Below, in pieces: positions 45,439-58,028 of a stretch of 64,000 nt of DNA. The DNA is from Bufo bufo (lineage: Eukaryota; Chordata; Amphibia; Anura; Bufonidae), in NCBI RefSeq assembly GCF_905171765.1, contig NC_053390.1, forward strand, positions 163,748,666 to 163,812,665. Reading direction: 5' to 3'. Below the pieces are notes generated by a model. It ran no database searches and was not told the DNA's origin. It saw nothing but the letters and a program-made list of their open reading frames with translations. Made by a program: the position numbers and the translations under genes. Position 1 is the first letter of the stretch; the number at the start of each line of letters is the position of its first letter.

Positions 45439-45843
45439 AGGGCTTCTGTCACCCCCAAAATCCTTCTTTTTTGGGGGGGCTTGTTAAAATCCTTATTTAA
45501 CGACTATTCCCTATATAGGGGTCTTACCTTTGGCTGTGGCTTCTTTTCCTTAAAAATCGATCTTTTAACATATGCAAATCACTTCACTACCAGCAAGTAG
45601 GGCGTTTACTTGCTGGTAGCCGCCGCAAAAAACCGCCCCCTCCTCCTGTTGATTGACAGGGCCAGCAAGCGCTCTCCTCCTCCGGCTGGCCCTGTCAGCA
45701 TTTCAAATCCCGCGCCTGTCTTCATTCGGCGCAGGCACTCTGAGAGAAGGAGGCTCGCCTCCTCAGCACTCCCTCAGTGCGCCTGCGCCGATGACGTCTT
45801 CTCTTTCGGTGACAGAAAGGGTTTTGGGGGTGAAAGAAGCCCT
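45439..45843. mobile_element. TTAA-type MITE 1 (405 bp)
   Basis: Ends AGGGCTTCTGTCACCCCCAA and AGGGCTTCTTTCACCCCCAA (right end in reverse complement). Left target TTAA at 45435-45438; right ATAA at 45844-45847, a one-base change from TTAA. TTAA targets are used by piggyBac and Kolobok groups; which one is not resolved. Non-coding. Confidence 0.8.
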
Positions 45844-45847
45844 ATAA

Positions 45848-46838
45848 AGGGCATCTGTCAGCAGATTTGTACCTATGAAACTGTCTGATATGTTGCAGGT
45901 GCGGTTGGCAGCTGAAGGCATCTGTGTTGGTCCCATGTTCATATGTGTCCGCATTGCTGAAAAAAATATTTGCAAATGAGCCTCTAGGAGCAATGGGGGC
46001 GTTGTCATTACACCTAGAGGCTCTGCTCTCTCTACAAAAACACAGAAATGAAGTGGCAATTCTGGAGGAGCTGCTCAGCCCCTGACACTGTGGCGTGTCT
46101 TTTTATTGGGGGAGCAGCCCCACCGCATGTGGACCGCAGTAATCGACTAACCCCAGCAATATATGCATACAATGGAGGATGTTGACGCGGTCCACATGCA
46201 CCACAAGAGCAAACTACACAGAATGTAGCAAATAAACATATGAAACACAGAGAGGAAATGCACCAACAAGAAATGCTACTGACTATACTGGGAAGTCATA
46301 ATTGCAGGTATTAAAAGCTGAGACTTTCGCCAATATGTTCCAGTCAGGAAAATATCGGAGCCCATCACTGCACCACGTCACGGTCACTCAGCACAGCAGA
46401 GGGTCCTAGCCGCTGCTCTAACTATGGTGTGAACACGGTCTGGGGGTGATATAATTCAGCTCACAGCCAAGCTTCCACATAAAAGCCCAGCATAAATACT
46501 GTGGTAGTACATTGTGAATGAGGCCAGGCCGTGAGCCACACCTATGCCAGACCATGTGATGGAGGTTACCAGGTGCAACAGAGTGCACTTTGATTGACAG
46601 GACAAGGCAGCGCTAAACATAATCACACTCGGCTCTGTCAATCAAAATGGAAAGGGCGCAGCCGCTGCACAGAAGGCGGAGCCTCTAGGTGTAATGTCTG
46701 TTGCTCCTATAGGCTTATTTGCATATATTAACACATAATTTTTCTAACACATATGAACATGAGACCAACACAGATGAATTCAGCTGCTAACTGACAACAG
46801 GTCAGTTTCACAAGTACAAATCTGCTGACTAATGCCCT
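45848..46838. mobile_element. TTAA-type MITE 2 (991 bp), long inverted repeats
   Basis: Left AGGGCATCTGTCAGCAGATT and right (reverse complement) AGGGCATTAGTCAGCAGATT, with inverted similarity continuing for about 100 bp. Shares its left target with MITE 1 and its right TTAA (46839-46842) with MITE 3. Confidence 0.8.
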
Positions 46839-47404
46839 TTAAGTGGGTTGTCTGGGTTCAGAGCTGAACCCAGACATATCCACATATTGACCCAGACCCT
46901 GTGATATGAGCATTGTGCAGGGCAAAGGCATTTTTGTTTATAATAGCACAGGATTCTGCCCAGCAGTGTGTTCGGTGACATCACCGGCTCTGATGGGTGG
47001 GCTTTAGCGCTGCCCTAGCCGTTTTACAGGCTAGGGCAGCACTAAACCCCACCCATTAATGCCGGTGACATCATTGGGCTCACTGCTGGGTGGACGCCTC
47101 CGCCTAGCAGTCCCTATGGAGAGCCTGGTATTAGTGCTGAGCGAACCCAAACTGCAAAGTTCGTGTCCGTACCGGTGTTCGGGCATTTAATCAAGCTTGT
47201 TGAAAGGCTGCCAATCAACAAGCTTTTAAGCTCTGGGCACTTAGAAGCCATCACAGCCATGCCTAGTAATGGCATGGCTGGGATTGGCTGGTGCATCATG
47301 TGAACCAGCCTCTATACAAGCTAGATCACATGTAACACCACCCATTAGCTCTGAGTAGTGCAGGGACAGGAAGAAGGCAGCTGAAGTGAGGGAGAGTGTC
47401 AGGA

Positions 47405-47715
47405 ATTTCATATGGCTGTTAATTCTGTGGGTGACCTATAGCGATTTTTTTGTGGGTGCAATACAACATCTTTGCACCCCTGACACAAAAATATAATAAT
47501 TAATCTGGCTGTTAAATCTGTGGGTGACCTATAGCGATTTTTTTGTGTGTGCAAAGCACCATCTTTGTACCCCTGACACAAAAATATAATAGTTAATCTG
47601 TCTGTTAGTTCGGAGGGTGACATATACCCATTTTTTGTGTGAGGTACACCTGCACTGCATCCGTGACAGGAAAATGAATATAGTTAATCTGTCTGTTAGT
47701 TCGGTGGATGACCTC
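47405..47715 (+). repeat. Subterminal tandem repeats of the decayed hAT, ~95 bp
   Basis: Four partial units beginning CTGTTA(A/G)TTC near 47411, 47512, 47602 and 47694, each with GGGTGACCTATAGCG-like sequence and ending TAATCT. Confidence 0.85.
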
Positions 47716-47720
47716 AAAGA

Positions 47721-49745
47721 ATGAGGAGAGCATCAAATAAGGGACGTCGCCCTGGTCGTGGTGCTGCTGAGGTTGGTGGAGCTCCTGTTGCAGGGACAGG
47801 ACATGGTCGATCTGTGCCAGCTACACGCCCAAATGAAACACCTTCCTCAGGTGCACGTAGGTGACATAACATTCAGCGTTATTTTGTAGGCCCGAATACT
47901 GGTGTACGAATGGTGAGGCCAGAACAAGCAGAGGCGGTAGTAGATTGGGTGGCTGACAGTGCTTTCAGTTCCTTCACATTGTCTCCCACCCGGTCCCCTG
48001 CTGAAAGCGCAGAGTTAGCATCTGCAGCCCATGGGCATCTGTCTTTCACCTCAACCCCTTGCAAATCAACCAAGCAGTCTGAGTCCCAAGTCATGCAGCA
48101 GTCTCTTATGCTTTTTGATGACTCTGCTGGCAAGGTTTCCGTGGGCCATCCACCTAGCCCTGCCCCAGAAGTGTTAGAGATTGAGTGCACTGATGCCCAA
48201 CCACTTATGTTTCAGGATGTGGACATGGGAGGACCACCACAGCACGTCTCGGATGATGACGAAACACAGGTGCCAACTGCTATGGCTTTCTGCAATGTGC
48301 AGACCGGCAAGGAGTGCAGGGGTGAAGAGTGGGTGGAAGATGATATGGAGGATGATGAGGTCCTAGACCCCACATGGAATCAAGGTCATGCGAGTGACGT
48401 GTGCAGTTCGGAAGAAGATGTGGTGGTCACACAGCGCCAGCCGCACAGCAAAAGAGAGAGCAGGGTGTAAAAGCAGAGAGGCCCAGCGCCTAGCCAGTAC
48501 GCCTCCTACTGCCCACCGCACCCAGGGACTGAGCACACCAAAGCCAGCTCCAAGGAGTTCCCTGGCGTGGCAGTTCTTCAGACAATGTGCTGACAACAAG
48601 ACGCGAGTGGTTTGAACTCTGTGCAATCAGAGTCTGAGGCGAGGCATAAATGTTCTAAACCTGAGCACCACCTGCATGATTAGGCATCTAAATGCAAAGC
48701 ATGAGCTCAAGTGGAGTACACACCTCAAAAACTACGAAAGATCTCAGTCTCCTCCTGCTCCCTCTTCTGCTACAATCTTAGCCTCTTCCTACCCCTCTGG
48801 AGTGACAGTGGCACCTGCCACCCAGCAAACAGAGGATGTGGCAGCAACACCACCACCTCCACCACTGTCACCGCTGCCAAGCATCTCCACACTGTCCCAT
48901 GGCAGCATTCAGCTGTCCATCCCCCAAACACTGGAGAGAAAGAGGAAGTACCCCCTACCCACCAGCGATCCCTGGCCCTGAATGCCAGCATTTCAAAATT
49001 CCTGGCCTTTGAAATGCTGTCATTCCATCTGGTGGAGACGGAGACTTTTAAAAACCTTATACTGGTGGCTGTCCCACAGTGCGTGCTTCCAGCCGCCACT
49101 ACTTTTCCAGGTGAGCCATCCCTGCCCTGCCTAACCAAGTGGCGGACAAAATCAGGTGTGCACAGCGCAACGCCATCTGTGGCAAGGTCCACATAACCAC
49201 CGATACATGTACCAGTAAGCATGGACAGGGACGTTATATCTCCCTAACTTCACACTGGGTAAATGTAGTGGCGGCTGGCCATGAGGCGGATAGCAGTTTG
49301 GTGCATGTCCTTCCGCAACTGAGGATTGCAGGACTTTTCTCGTTGCCTCCTTCTCCTACTCCGCTTCCTCCTCTACCGCCTCCTCATCCGGTCAGCGTAA
49401 AACCTGCACCACCAACTTCAGCATAGCCAGGGGAAAACGACAGCAGGCTGTTTTGAAATTCATCTGTTTGGGGGAAAAAACCCACACCGCGCAGGAGCTG
49501 TGGACGGGCATGTAACAACAGATCGATGAGTGGTTGGTGCCACTGAGCCTCAAGCCCGGCCTGGTGGTGTGCGATAATGGGTGAAATCTCGTAGCAGCTA
49601 TGGGCCTAGCCGGTTTGACGCACATCCCTTGCCTGGCGCATGTACTGAATTTGGTGGTGCAGAGGTTCCTGAAAAATGACCCCGATATGTTAGAGCTGCT
49701 GAAGACAGTGCAGGCCATCTGTGCGCACTTTCGGTGTTCTCACAT
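47721..49745 (+). pseudogene. Decayed hAT transposase, first part
   Basis: Starts MRRASNKGRR at 47721. TGA at 47862-47864 (codon 48), TAA at 48468-48470, TGA at 48613-48615 and several frameshifts follow. BED region (WQFFRQCADNKT, IRHLNAKH) near 48570-48710; ITTDTCTSKHG near 49193 carries the first catalytic Asp with a Trp-to-Cys change; VVCDNG near 49568. It ends at a deletion joint at 49741-49745. Clearly older or less constrained than the hAT transposase at 33705-36784. Confidence 0.85.
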
Positions 49746-50852
49746 CCATATAATGAATCTTAAAGGCATATTATCTTTTCTGCTTCTGTGAACACGATAT
49801 ATAACTATTACATGACATCCAAACATGAAGTCATTGTAAATAACTCTGCTTTTGTCTTTAACACACAAACATAGAAACTGTATAAAGGTTATTGGCAGGT
49901 CTAGCTGTATAAACATATAAGCTATATTAGCAACCTAGGACAGGTCTAAGCTGGCCAGCTACATTTCCATTTCCCAATGTATTGGGCCCTTCCCAAATTT
50001 ATAAAAAAAACAAATAAAGGAAAAAAACAAGAACAATCTTGGTGATTTCTTCCTCCACCGCCGCTTCCACCTACACCGCCACGTCTACCCCCTCCTCAAC
50101 CTCCTACTTACCTTGACCTCCGCCTCCTAGTTCAAGATTATTATTTTTAATTTTTTTTATATTCTATGTTATTTTAAGTCATTTCCCTATCCACATTTGT
50201 TTGCAGGGCAATTGTCCTGCTCTTACCATTTTCCTTTCTTTTGCAGCCCTCTAGCCCTTACTATGACTATTTTACAGCCATTTTAGTGCACCAAAGTTGG
50301 GGTCCCCATTGACTTCAATGGGTTTCGGGTTCGAGTTCGGGTCCCGAACACGAACTTTGACCCGAAGTTCGGCCAAACCCGGTGAACCCTAACCTCCATG
50401 AGTCCGCTCATCCCTACCTGGTATGTCACCGTATCTCCATAAAAAGTTTTTCCCTGCATGATTTAGCGCATGTCAAAGGAAAGCATCGGAGCCTGAAATG
50501 CTCTGACGCTCATCTAAGGGGGGGCTGCCTGGGTGAAAATGTGGGTATGTCCAGGTTCAGCTCTGAATCCAGACAACCCTTTTAAAGCTGCTCTGTCACC
50601 AGGATCAACCCTATTAAACCAGACATACTGGCTGGTAGGGCTAATCATGCTGATTAAAACATTACCTTTCTTTTGTCCGTTAAACGGCTGCAGAGAAATC
50701 AGCGTTTTTATTGATATGCAAATGAAAAATTCGAGCACTCAGAGGCGGGACTGAATCATCTGAGCACTGCTATGTAACACCCCCTGTGCTCTGCACACGC
50801 CCCCTCCCCTTGACTGAGGGCAGAGCTGGCTTATACATATCTACTAGATATA

Positions 50853-51792
50853 CAGTATAGAATAAAAGTTTGGACACACCTTCTCATTCAAAGAGTTTTC
50901 TTTTTTTTCATGACTATGAAAATTGTAGATTCACACTGAAGGCATCAAAACTATGAACTATGAACATGTGGAATTATATACATAACAAACAAGTGTGAAA
51001 CAACTGAAAATATGTCATATTCTAGGTTCTTCAAAGTAGCCACCTTTTGCTTTGATTACTGCTTTGCACACTCTTGGCATTCTCTTGATGAGCTTCAAGA
51101 GGTAGTCCCCTGAAATGGTTTTCACTTCACAGGTGTGCCCTGTCAGGTTTAATAAGTGGGATTTCTTGCCTTATAAATGGGGTTGGGACCATCAGTTGCG
51201 TTGAGGAGAAGTCAGGTGGATACACAGATGATAGTCCTACTGAATAGACTGTTAGAATTTGTATTATGGCAAGAAAAAAGCAGCTAAGTAAAGAAAAACG
51301 AGTGGCCATCATTACTTTAAGAAATGAAGGTTAGTCAGTCAGCCGAAAAATTAGGAAAACTTTGAAAGTAAGGGCTATTTGACCATGAAGGAGAGTGATG
51401 GGGTGCTGCGCCAGATGACCTGGCCTCCACAGTCACCAGACCTGAACCCAATCGAGATGGTTTGGGGTGAGCTGGACCGCAGAGTGAAGGCAAAAGGGCC
51501 AACAAGTGCTAAGCATCTCTGGGAACTCCTTCAAGACTGTTGGAAGACCATTTCAGGTGACTACCTCTTGAAGCTTATCAAGAGAATGCCAAGAGTGTGC
51601 AAAGCAGTAATCAAAGCGAAAGGTGGCTACTTTGAAGAACCTAGAATATGACATATTTTTAGTTGTTTCACACTTGTTTGTTATGTATATAATTCCACAT
51701 GTGTTAATTCATAGTTTTGATGCCTTCATAGTCATGAAAATAAAGAAAACTCTTTGAATGAGAAGGTGTGTCCAAACTTTCGGTCTGTACTG
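50853..51792 (+). mobile_element. Internally deleted Tc1, 940 bp
   Basis: Inverted ends with AAAGTTTGGACACACCTTCT inside; left starts CAGTATAGAATAAAAG, right CAGTACAGACCGAAAG (reverse complement). TA at 50851-50852 and 51793-51794. Transposase start MARKKQLSKEKRVAIITLR near 51267 runs into a stop. The middle is deleted, and the last part is read at 51379-51651 ([12 protein letters not shown] to KGGYFEEPR). Absent from the matching place in copy 2. Confidence 0.88.
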
Positions 51793-51959
51793 TATGTGTA
51801 TTTTACACTCTCTGTACTACAGCTTCACCACATTGAGATCTGCTCAGAAAGCTAATATACATATTACTGCTTTAGCCCTCTGGATCTCACAGGCAAGCTG
51901 GCTGAAGTGTATTACAGTGTGTAATATACTTACAGCCACTGCATCACAATACAGACGTA

Positions 51960-53520
51960 CACTGCGTGCAGAATTATTAGGCAAATGAGTATTTTGACCA
52001 CATCATCCTCTTTATGCATGTTGTCTTACTCCAAGCTGTATAGGCTCGAAAGCCTACTACCAATTAAGCATATTAGGTGATGTGCATCTCTGTAATGAGA
52101 AGGGGTATGGTCTAATGACATCAACACCCTATATTAGGTGTGCATAATTATTAGGCAATCCTTTCCTTTGGCAAAATGGGTCAAAAGAAGGACTTGACAG
52201 GCTCAGAAAAGTCAAAAATAGTGAGATATCTTGCAGAGGGATGCAGCACTCTTAAAATTGCAAAGCTTCTGAAGCGTAATCATCGAACAATCAAGCGTTT
52301 CATTCAAAATAGTCAACAGGGTCGCAAGAAGCGTGTGGAAAAACCAAGACGCAAAATAACTGCCCATGAACTGAGAAAAGTCAAGCGTGCAGCTGCCAAG
52401 ATGCCACTTGCCACCAGTTTGGCCATATTTCAGAGTTGCAACATCACTGGAGTGCCCAAAAGCACAAGGTGTGCAATACTCAGAGACATGGCCAAGGTAA
52501 GAAAGGCTGAAAGACGACCACCACTGAACAAGACACACAAGCTGAAACGTCAAGACTGGGCCAAGAAATATCTCAAGACTGATTTTTCTAAGGTTTTATG
52601 GACTGATGAAATGAGAGTGAGTCTTGATGGGCCAGATGGATGGGCCCGTGGCTGGATTGGTTAAAGGCATAGAGCTCCAGTCCGACTCAGACGCCAGCAA
52701 GGTAGAGGTGGAGTACTGGTTTGGGCTGGTATCATCAAAGATGAGCTTGTGGGGCCTTTTCGGGTTGAGGATGGAGTCAAGCTCAACTCCCAGTCCTACT
52801 GCCAGTTTCTGGAAGACACCTTCTTCAAGCATTGGTACAGGAAGAAGTCTGCATCCTTCAAGAAAAACATGATTTTCATGCAGGACAATGCTCCATCACA
52901 CGCGTCCAAGTACTCCACAGCGTGGCTGGCAAGAAAGGGTATAAAAGAAGAAAATCTAATGACATGGCCTCCTTGTTCACCTGATCTGAACCCCATTGAG
53001 AACCTGTGGTCCATCATCAAATGTGAGATTTACAAGGAGGGAAAACAGTACACCTCTCTGAACAGTGTCTGGGAGGCTGTGGCTGCTGCTGCACGCAATG
53101 TTGATGGTGAACAGATCAAAACACTGACAGAATCCATGGATGGCAGGCTTTTGAGTGTCCTTGCAAAGAAAGGTGGCTATATTGGTCACTGATTTGTTTT
53201 TGTTTTGTTTTTGAATGTCAGAAATGTATATTTGTGAATGTTGAGATGTTATATTGGTTTCACTGGTAAAAATAAATAATTGAAATGGGTATATATTTGT
53301 TTTTTGTTAAGTTGCCTAATAATTATGCACAGTAATAGTCACCTGCACACACAGATATCCCCCTAAAATAGCTAAAACTAAAAACAAACTAAAAACTACT
53401 TCCAAAAATATTCAGCTTTGATATTAATGAGTTTTTTGGGTTCATTGAGAACATGGTTGTTGTTCAATAATAAAATTAATCCTCAAAAATACAACTTGCC
53501 TAATAATTCTGCACTCCCTG
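51960..53520 (+). mobile_element. Young-looking Tc1, 1561 bp
   Basis: Ends CACTGCGTGCAGAATTATTA (left) and CAGGGAGTGCAGAATTATTA (right, reverse complement). TA at 51958-51959 and 53521-53522. The undisturbed target ACGTATTGTGATCC is present at about 59733 in copy 2, so it inserted after the duplication or was never in copy 2. Confidence 0.94.
52176..53192 (+). pseudogene. Tc1 transposase intact except one premature TAA
   Basis: One frame from MGQKKDLTGSEKSKIVRYL to the stop at 53192, 338 codons, the usual Tc1 length. HTH regions at residues ~10-55 and ~70-110. Catalytic motifs: LWTDEMRVSL (first Asp), FMQDNAPSHAS (second Asp), [12 protein letters not shown] (third). The only visible lesion is TAA at 52662-52664 after GWARGWIG. 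Reads on in the same frame beyond it (RHRAPVRLRRQQ). It would perform cut-and-paste transposition. Confidence 0.9.
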
Positions 53521-53699
53521 TATTGTGATCCATTGTAAAGGGGATCAGACCCCCAAAAGTTGAAGTCTCAGAGTGGGCCAAAAAAATAAAGGGAAAAAAG
53601 AAGTAAAAAAATAAAGTTTTACAAAAAAATTAAAAGTTTCAAGTAAAAAAAAAGCTTCCTTTTCACAAAATAAAGTGAAACAAATTGTAAAAATAGGTA

Positions 53700-54620
53700 A
53701 CAAAGCAGACATATTAAGTATCGCAGCGTCCATATCGACCAGCTCTATAAAAATATCACATGACCTAACCCCTCAGGTGAACACCGTCAAAAGAATAAAA
53801 TAAAAACTGTGCTAAAAAAAAATGAGCCCCTACCTAAGACAATCGCCAAAAAATAAAAAATAAATATGGTTCTCAGACTATGGAGACACTAAAACATGAT
53901 TTTTTTTTTGTTTCAAAAATGCTTTTATTGTGTTAAATGCAAAAAAAAAATAGACATATTAGCAATCGCCGCGTCCGTAAGAACCTGCTCTATAAAAATA
54001 CCACATGACCTAACCCGTCAGGTGAACATCGAAAAAAAGATAAAATAAAAACGGTGTCAAAAAAGCCATTCACAAAAAGTGTAATAGCAAACGATCAAAA
54101 AGTCATATGCACCACAAAATAGTGCCAATCAAACCGACATCTCATACCGCAAAAATTATACGCTACCTAAGATAATCGCCCCAAAAAAATAAAAAATACT
54201 ATGGCTTTCAGACTATAGAGACACTAAAACATTTTTTTTTTGGTTTAAAAAATGATATTATCGTGTAAAACAAATAAATAAATAAAAGCATACATATTAG
54301 GTATTACCACGTCCATAAGAACCTGCTGTATAAAAATATCACATTACCTAACACCTCAGGTTAATACCGTAAATAAAATAAAAAGTGTGTCAAAAAAGCC
54401 CCATACATAATACAGTCGCCCAAAAAAAAATAAAAAATTATTATGGCTTTCAAAAATGCTTTATTATGTAAAACTGAAACAAACAACCCAAAAAAATAGT
54501 TATATTTAGTAATGTCGCATCCGTAACAACCTGATCTATAAAAATACCACATGATCTAACCTGTCAGATGAACATTGTAAATAACAAAAAATAAAAACGG
54601 TGCCAAAACAACAATTTTTG
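53700..54620. repeat. ~340-bp tandem repeats, duplication copy 1 (shortened)
   Basis: Units marked by AGACATATTAG, GTCCATA(A/T)... and CACATGACCTAACCC...CAGGTGAACA recur near 53707, 53952, 54293 and 54508. Compared with 59918-61030 several internal segments are missing. Confidence 0.88.
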
Positions 54621-54699
54621 GTTACTTTACCTCACAAAAAGTGTAATATAGAGCAACCAAAAATCATATGTACCCTAAAATAGTATCAACAAAACTGCC

Positions 54700-55210
54700 A
54701 CCTTATCCCGTAGTTTCCAAAATGGGGTTACTTTTTGGAGTTTCCACTCTAGGGGTGCATGAGGGGGTCTTCAAATGTGACATGGCAACTTAAAATTATC
54801 CCAGTAAAATCTGCCCTCCAAAAACTATATAGAGTTCCTTTCCTTCTGCACCCTGCCCTGTGCCCATACAGCAGTTTCTGACCACATATGGTGTGTTTCT
54901 TTTAACTACAAAATCTGGGCAATTATTTTTGAGTTTTGTTTGGCTGTTAACCCTTGCTTTGTTACTGGAAAAAATAGGATAAAATGGAAAATCTGCCAAA
55001 AAAGTGAAATTCTGAAACTTCATCTACATTTTCCTTTAATTCTTGTGGAACACCGAAAGGGTTAACAAAGTTTGTAAAATCAGTTTTGAATAGCTTGAGG
55101 TGTGTATTTTCCAAAATGGGGTCACTTTTTTGAGGTTCTACTCTAGGGGTGCATCAGGGGGTCTTCAAATGTGACATGGCAAATTAAAATTATCCCAGTG
55201 AAATCTGCCC
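54700..55210. repeat. Right part of repeat block, copy 1
   Basis: TTCCAAAATGGGGTTACTTT and TCTAGGGGTGCATGAGGGGG recur as CAAAATGGGGTCACTTTTTT and TCTAGGGGTGCATCAGGGGG near 55110-55165. Cut at 55210 by the duplication joint. Confidence 0.8.
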
Positions 55211-56395
55211 TAGCCGGTTTGACGCACATCCCTTGCCTGGCGCATGTGCTGAATTTGGTGGTGCAGAGGTTCCTGAAAAATGACCCCGATATGTTAGAGC
55301 TGCTGAAGACAGTGCAGGCCATCTGTGCGCACTTTCGGTGTTCTCACCCTTCTGCTGCTCGCCTGTCTGCACTGCAGAGTAACTTCGGCCTTCCCGCTCA
55401 CGGTCTCATATGCGACGTACTCACAAGGTGGAACTCCAGCTTGCACATGCTGGAAATACTGTGCGAGCAGCAGCAGGCGATAGTAGAGTTTCAGCTGCAG
55501 CACGCACTGGTGAGTTGCTCTGCGGAACAGCACCACTTCACCACCAACAAGTGGGCCTTCATGTGGGACGTGTGTGCCGTGTTGCGCTGTTTCGAGTACT
55601 ACAACAACATGGCCAGTGCCGATGACGCCGGTCTCCTTGAAAAAACGTTTCAGTCGATGATGGAAGATGTGGCACAAGAGGAAGAGGGAACATTTCCACA
55701 GTTATCAGGCCAGTCATTCACAAATGGCTCGGAGGATGGATTCCTGCATCAACAGAGGCCAGGTACACAACTGTCCAGCCAGGGTACAGTTCTGGAGGAT
55801 AAGGAATATGAGGAGGAGGAGGAACTGTGTTCACAGCAGGCACCCAAAGCAGCTTATGGGCATCACCGGAGCGTGGCTGGGGGGATACAGAGGACACAGA
55901 CGATACACGTCTCACAGAGGACAGCTTGTCGTTGCCTCTGGGCAGCCTGGCACAGATGAGTGACTAGATGCTGCAATGCCTGCACAACGACCGCTGAGTT
56001 GCCCACATTCTAACCTTCTAACCAGTGCTGATTACTGGGTGGCCACCCTGCTGGATCTCCGCTAAAAGGACAACGTGTTGTCCTTAATTCCATCACTGGA
56101 GCTTGATTGGAAGATGTGCAAGTTCAAGCACACTTTGGTAGACGCGCTGCTGATGGCATTCCCACCTGACAGCGGGGGTTCAGTGGAAGCACAAGGTGAA
56201 GGCAGAGGAGGCGGAAGAAGTCGCCAACGCAGCTGGGGCACCGCCAGCACCTCAGAAGGGAGGGTTAGCATGGCCGAAATGTAGAAAATCTTTGTCAGCA
56301 CGCCACAACAACCAGCACCACCAGCTGATACAGAATGTCTTAGCAGGAGGCAGCATTTCAGCAACATGGTGAAACAGTACGTGTGCACATGATTG
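55211..56395 (+). pseudogene. Decayed hAT transposase, second part
   Basis: Read from LAGLTHIPCLAHVLNLVVQ at 55211 through CDVLTRWNSSLHML and an acidic EEEE stretch to 55959, then out of frame to FKHTLVDALLMAF and SRRQHFSNMVKQY near 56380. The C-terminal dimerisation domain is missing: sequence changes at about 56395 to an unrelated insert. It matches the better preserved transposase at 33705-36784. Confidence 0.85.
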
Positions 56396-56990
56396 TGAAC
56401 TTTGTAGTTTGCAATTGGTGGAACTGTAAGTAAACACACATATAACTGGTTCAGTATACAGTTCTAATCACTATATTAACAGTAGAAACATTATATAACT
56501 GTTTTAAATACCTGTTTTGGCCTCTCTGCTTCCATAAAACACAGCTCTTAGTGGAGTGAATGTCTGTTCAGCTTCTCTCCTCTGGTGCAATGATTCTAGC
56601 AGCTCCTGCTAGGGGGATTTCCCACACAGACTGTGTGTGAGGCTGGCTGTGATTGGTCAAAACTCCTGCTGTTCCTGTTGTTTCTGCTGTGTCATTGAGC
56701 TTACCTCACATCCATATAATGAATCTTAAAGGCATATTATCTTTTCTGCTTCTGTGAACACAATATATAACTATTACATGACATCCAAAAATGAAGTCAT
56801 TGTAAATAACTCTGCTTTTATCTTTAACACACAAACATAGAAACTGTATAAAGGTTATTGGCAGGTCTAGCTGTATAAACATATAAGCTATATTAGCAAC
56901 CTAGGACAGGTCTAAGCTGGCCAGCTACATTTCCATTTCCCAATGTATTGGGCCCTTCCCAAATTTATAAAAAAATATAAATAAATAAAG
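56396..56990. other. Unidentified insert replacing the hAT C-terminus
   Basis: About 600 bp not related to the hAT transposase, ending near AAATTTATAAAAAAATATAAAT. Its second half (from 56706) is also present at 49743-50010 in copy 1. I do not recognise it. Confidence 0.45.
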
Positions 56991-57954
56991 GAAAAAAACA
57001 AGAACAATCTTGGCGATTTCCTCCTCCACCGCTGCTTCCATCTACACCCCCACGTCTACCCCCTCCTCAACCTCCTACTCCACTTGACCTCCGCCTCCTA
57101 GTTCAAGATTATTATTTTGAATTTCTTTTATATTCTATGTTATTTTAAGTCATTTCCCTATCCACATTTGTTTGCAGGGCAATTGTCCTGCTCTTACCAT
57201 TTTTTTCTTTCTTTTGCAGCCCTCTAGCCCTTACTATGACTATTTTACAGCCATTTTAGTGCACCAAAGTTGGGGTCCCCATTGACTTCAATGGGTTTCG
57301 GGTTCGAGTTCGGGTCCCGAACCCGAACTTTGACCCGAAGTTCGGCCAAACCCGGTGAACCCTAACCTCCATGGGTCCGCTCATCCCTACCTGGTATGTC
57401 ACCGTATCTCCATACAAAGCTTTTTCCCTGCATGATTTAGCGCATGTCAAAGGAAAGCATTGGAGCCTGAAATGCTCTGACGCTTATCTAAGGGGGGGCT
57501 GCCTGGGTGAAAATGTGGGTATGTCCAGGTTCAGCTCTGAATCCAGACAACCCTTTTAAAGCTGCTCTGTCACCAGGATCAACCCTATTAAACCAGACAT
57601 ACTGGCTGGTAGGGCTAATCATGCTGATTAAAACATTACCTTTCTTTTGTCCGTTAAACGGCTGCAGAGAAATCAGCGTTTTTATTGATATGCAAATGAA
57701 AAATTCGAGCACTCAGAGGCGGGACTGAATCATCTGAGCACTGCTATGTAACACCCCCTGTGCTCTGCACACGCCCCCTCCCCTTGACTGAGGGCAGAGC
57801 TGGCTTATACATACAGGGCCGCTGATAGGCCAGTACAGCTGGCCCAGTTGTACCGGGCCCGGCTGGCAGGGGGGCCCGGGCTGCCGACTCCCGAGCCATT
57901 TTAATTTTTTTGCTGTCAGTGGGCTGGCTCCAGTAACAGCAGGCAGTGTGGGGG

Positions 57955-58028
57955 CGGCGCTCACTCACTGACGTCACACGCCTGCTCCTCCCACTAGGCG
58001 GCGCAGGCGCGTGACGTCAGTGAGTGAG
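57955..58028. other. 29-bp-stem hairpin with TGACGTCA
   Basis: Left arm GCGCTCACTCACTGACGTCA then CACGCCTGC; the right arm is its inverse with one mismatch. Each arm contains TGACGTCA, the CRE/ATF consensus; whether it binds is unknown. Confidence 0.85.

Larger units (their letters stand above)
46843..50581. mobile_element. TTAA-type MITE 3, hosting a hAT element
   Basis: Left GTGGGTTGTCTGGGTTCAG after TTAA 46839-46842; right (reverse complement) AAGGGTTGTCTGGATTCAG before TTAA 50582-50585. The hAT 47132-50416 lies inside. Left body has a hairpin on GGCTTTAGCGCTGCCCTAGC (about 47001-47050). The right part is present again at 57390-57555 through the tandem duplication. Confidence 0.8.
47132..57389 (+). 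mobile_element. Decayed hAT of the same family, rearranged by duplication
   Basis: Left end TAGTGCTGAGCGAACCC at 47132; right ends at 50416 and again at 57389 (TAGGGATGAGCGGAC in reverse complement). The 8-bp duplication CCTGGTAT is at 47124-47131 and after both right ends (50417-50424, 57390-57397). The tandem duplication copied the right part of the element with downstream DNA, so the transposase is split between 47721-49745 and 55211-56395. Confidence 0.88.
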
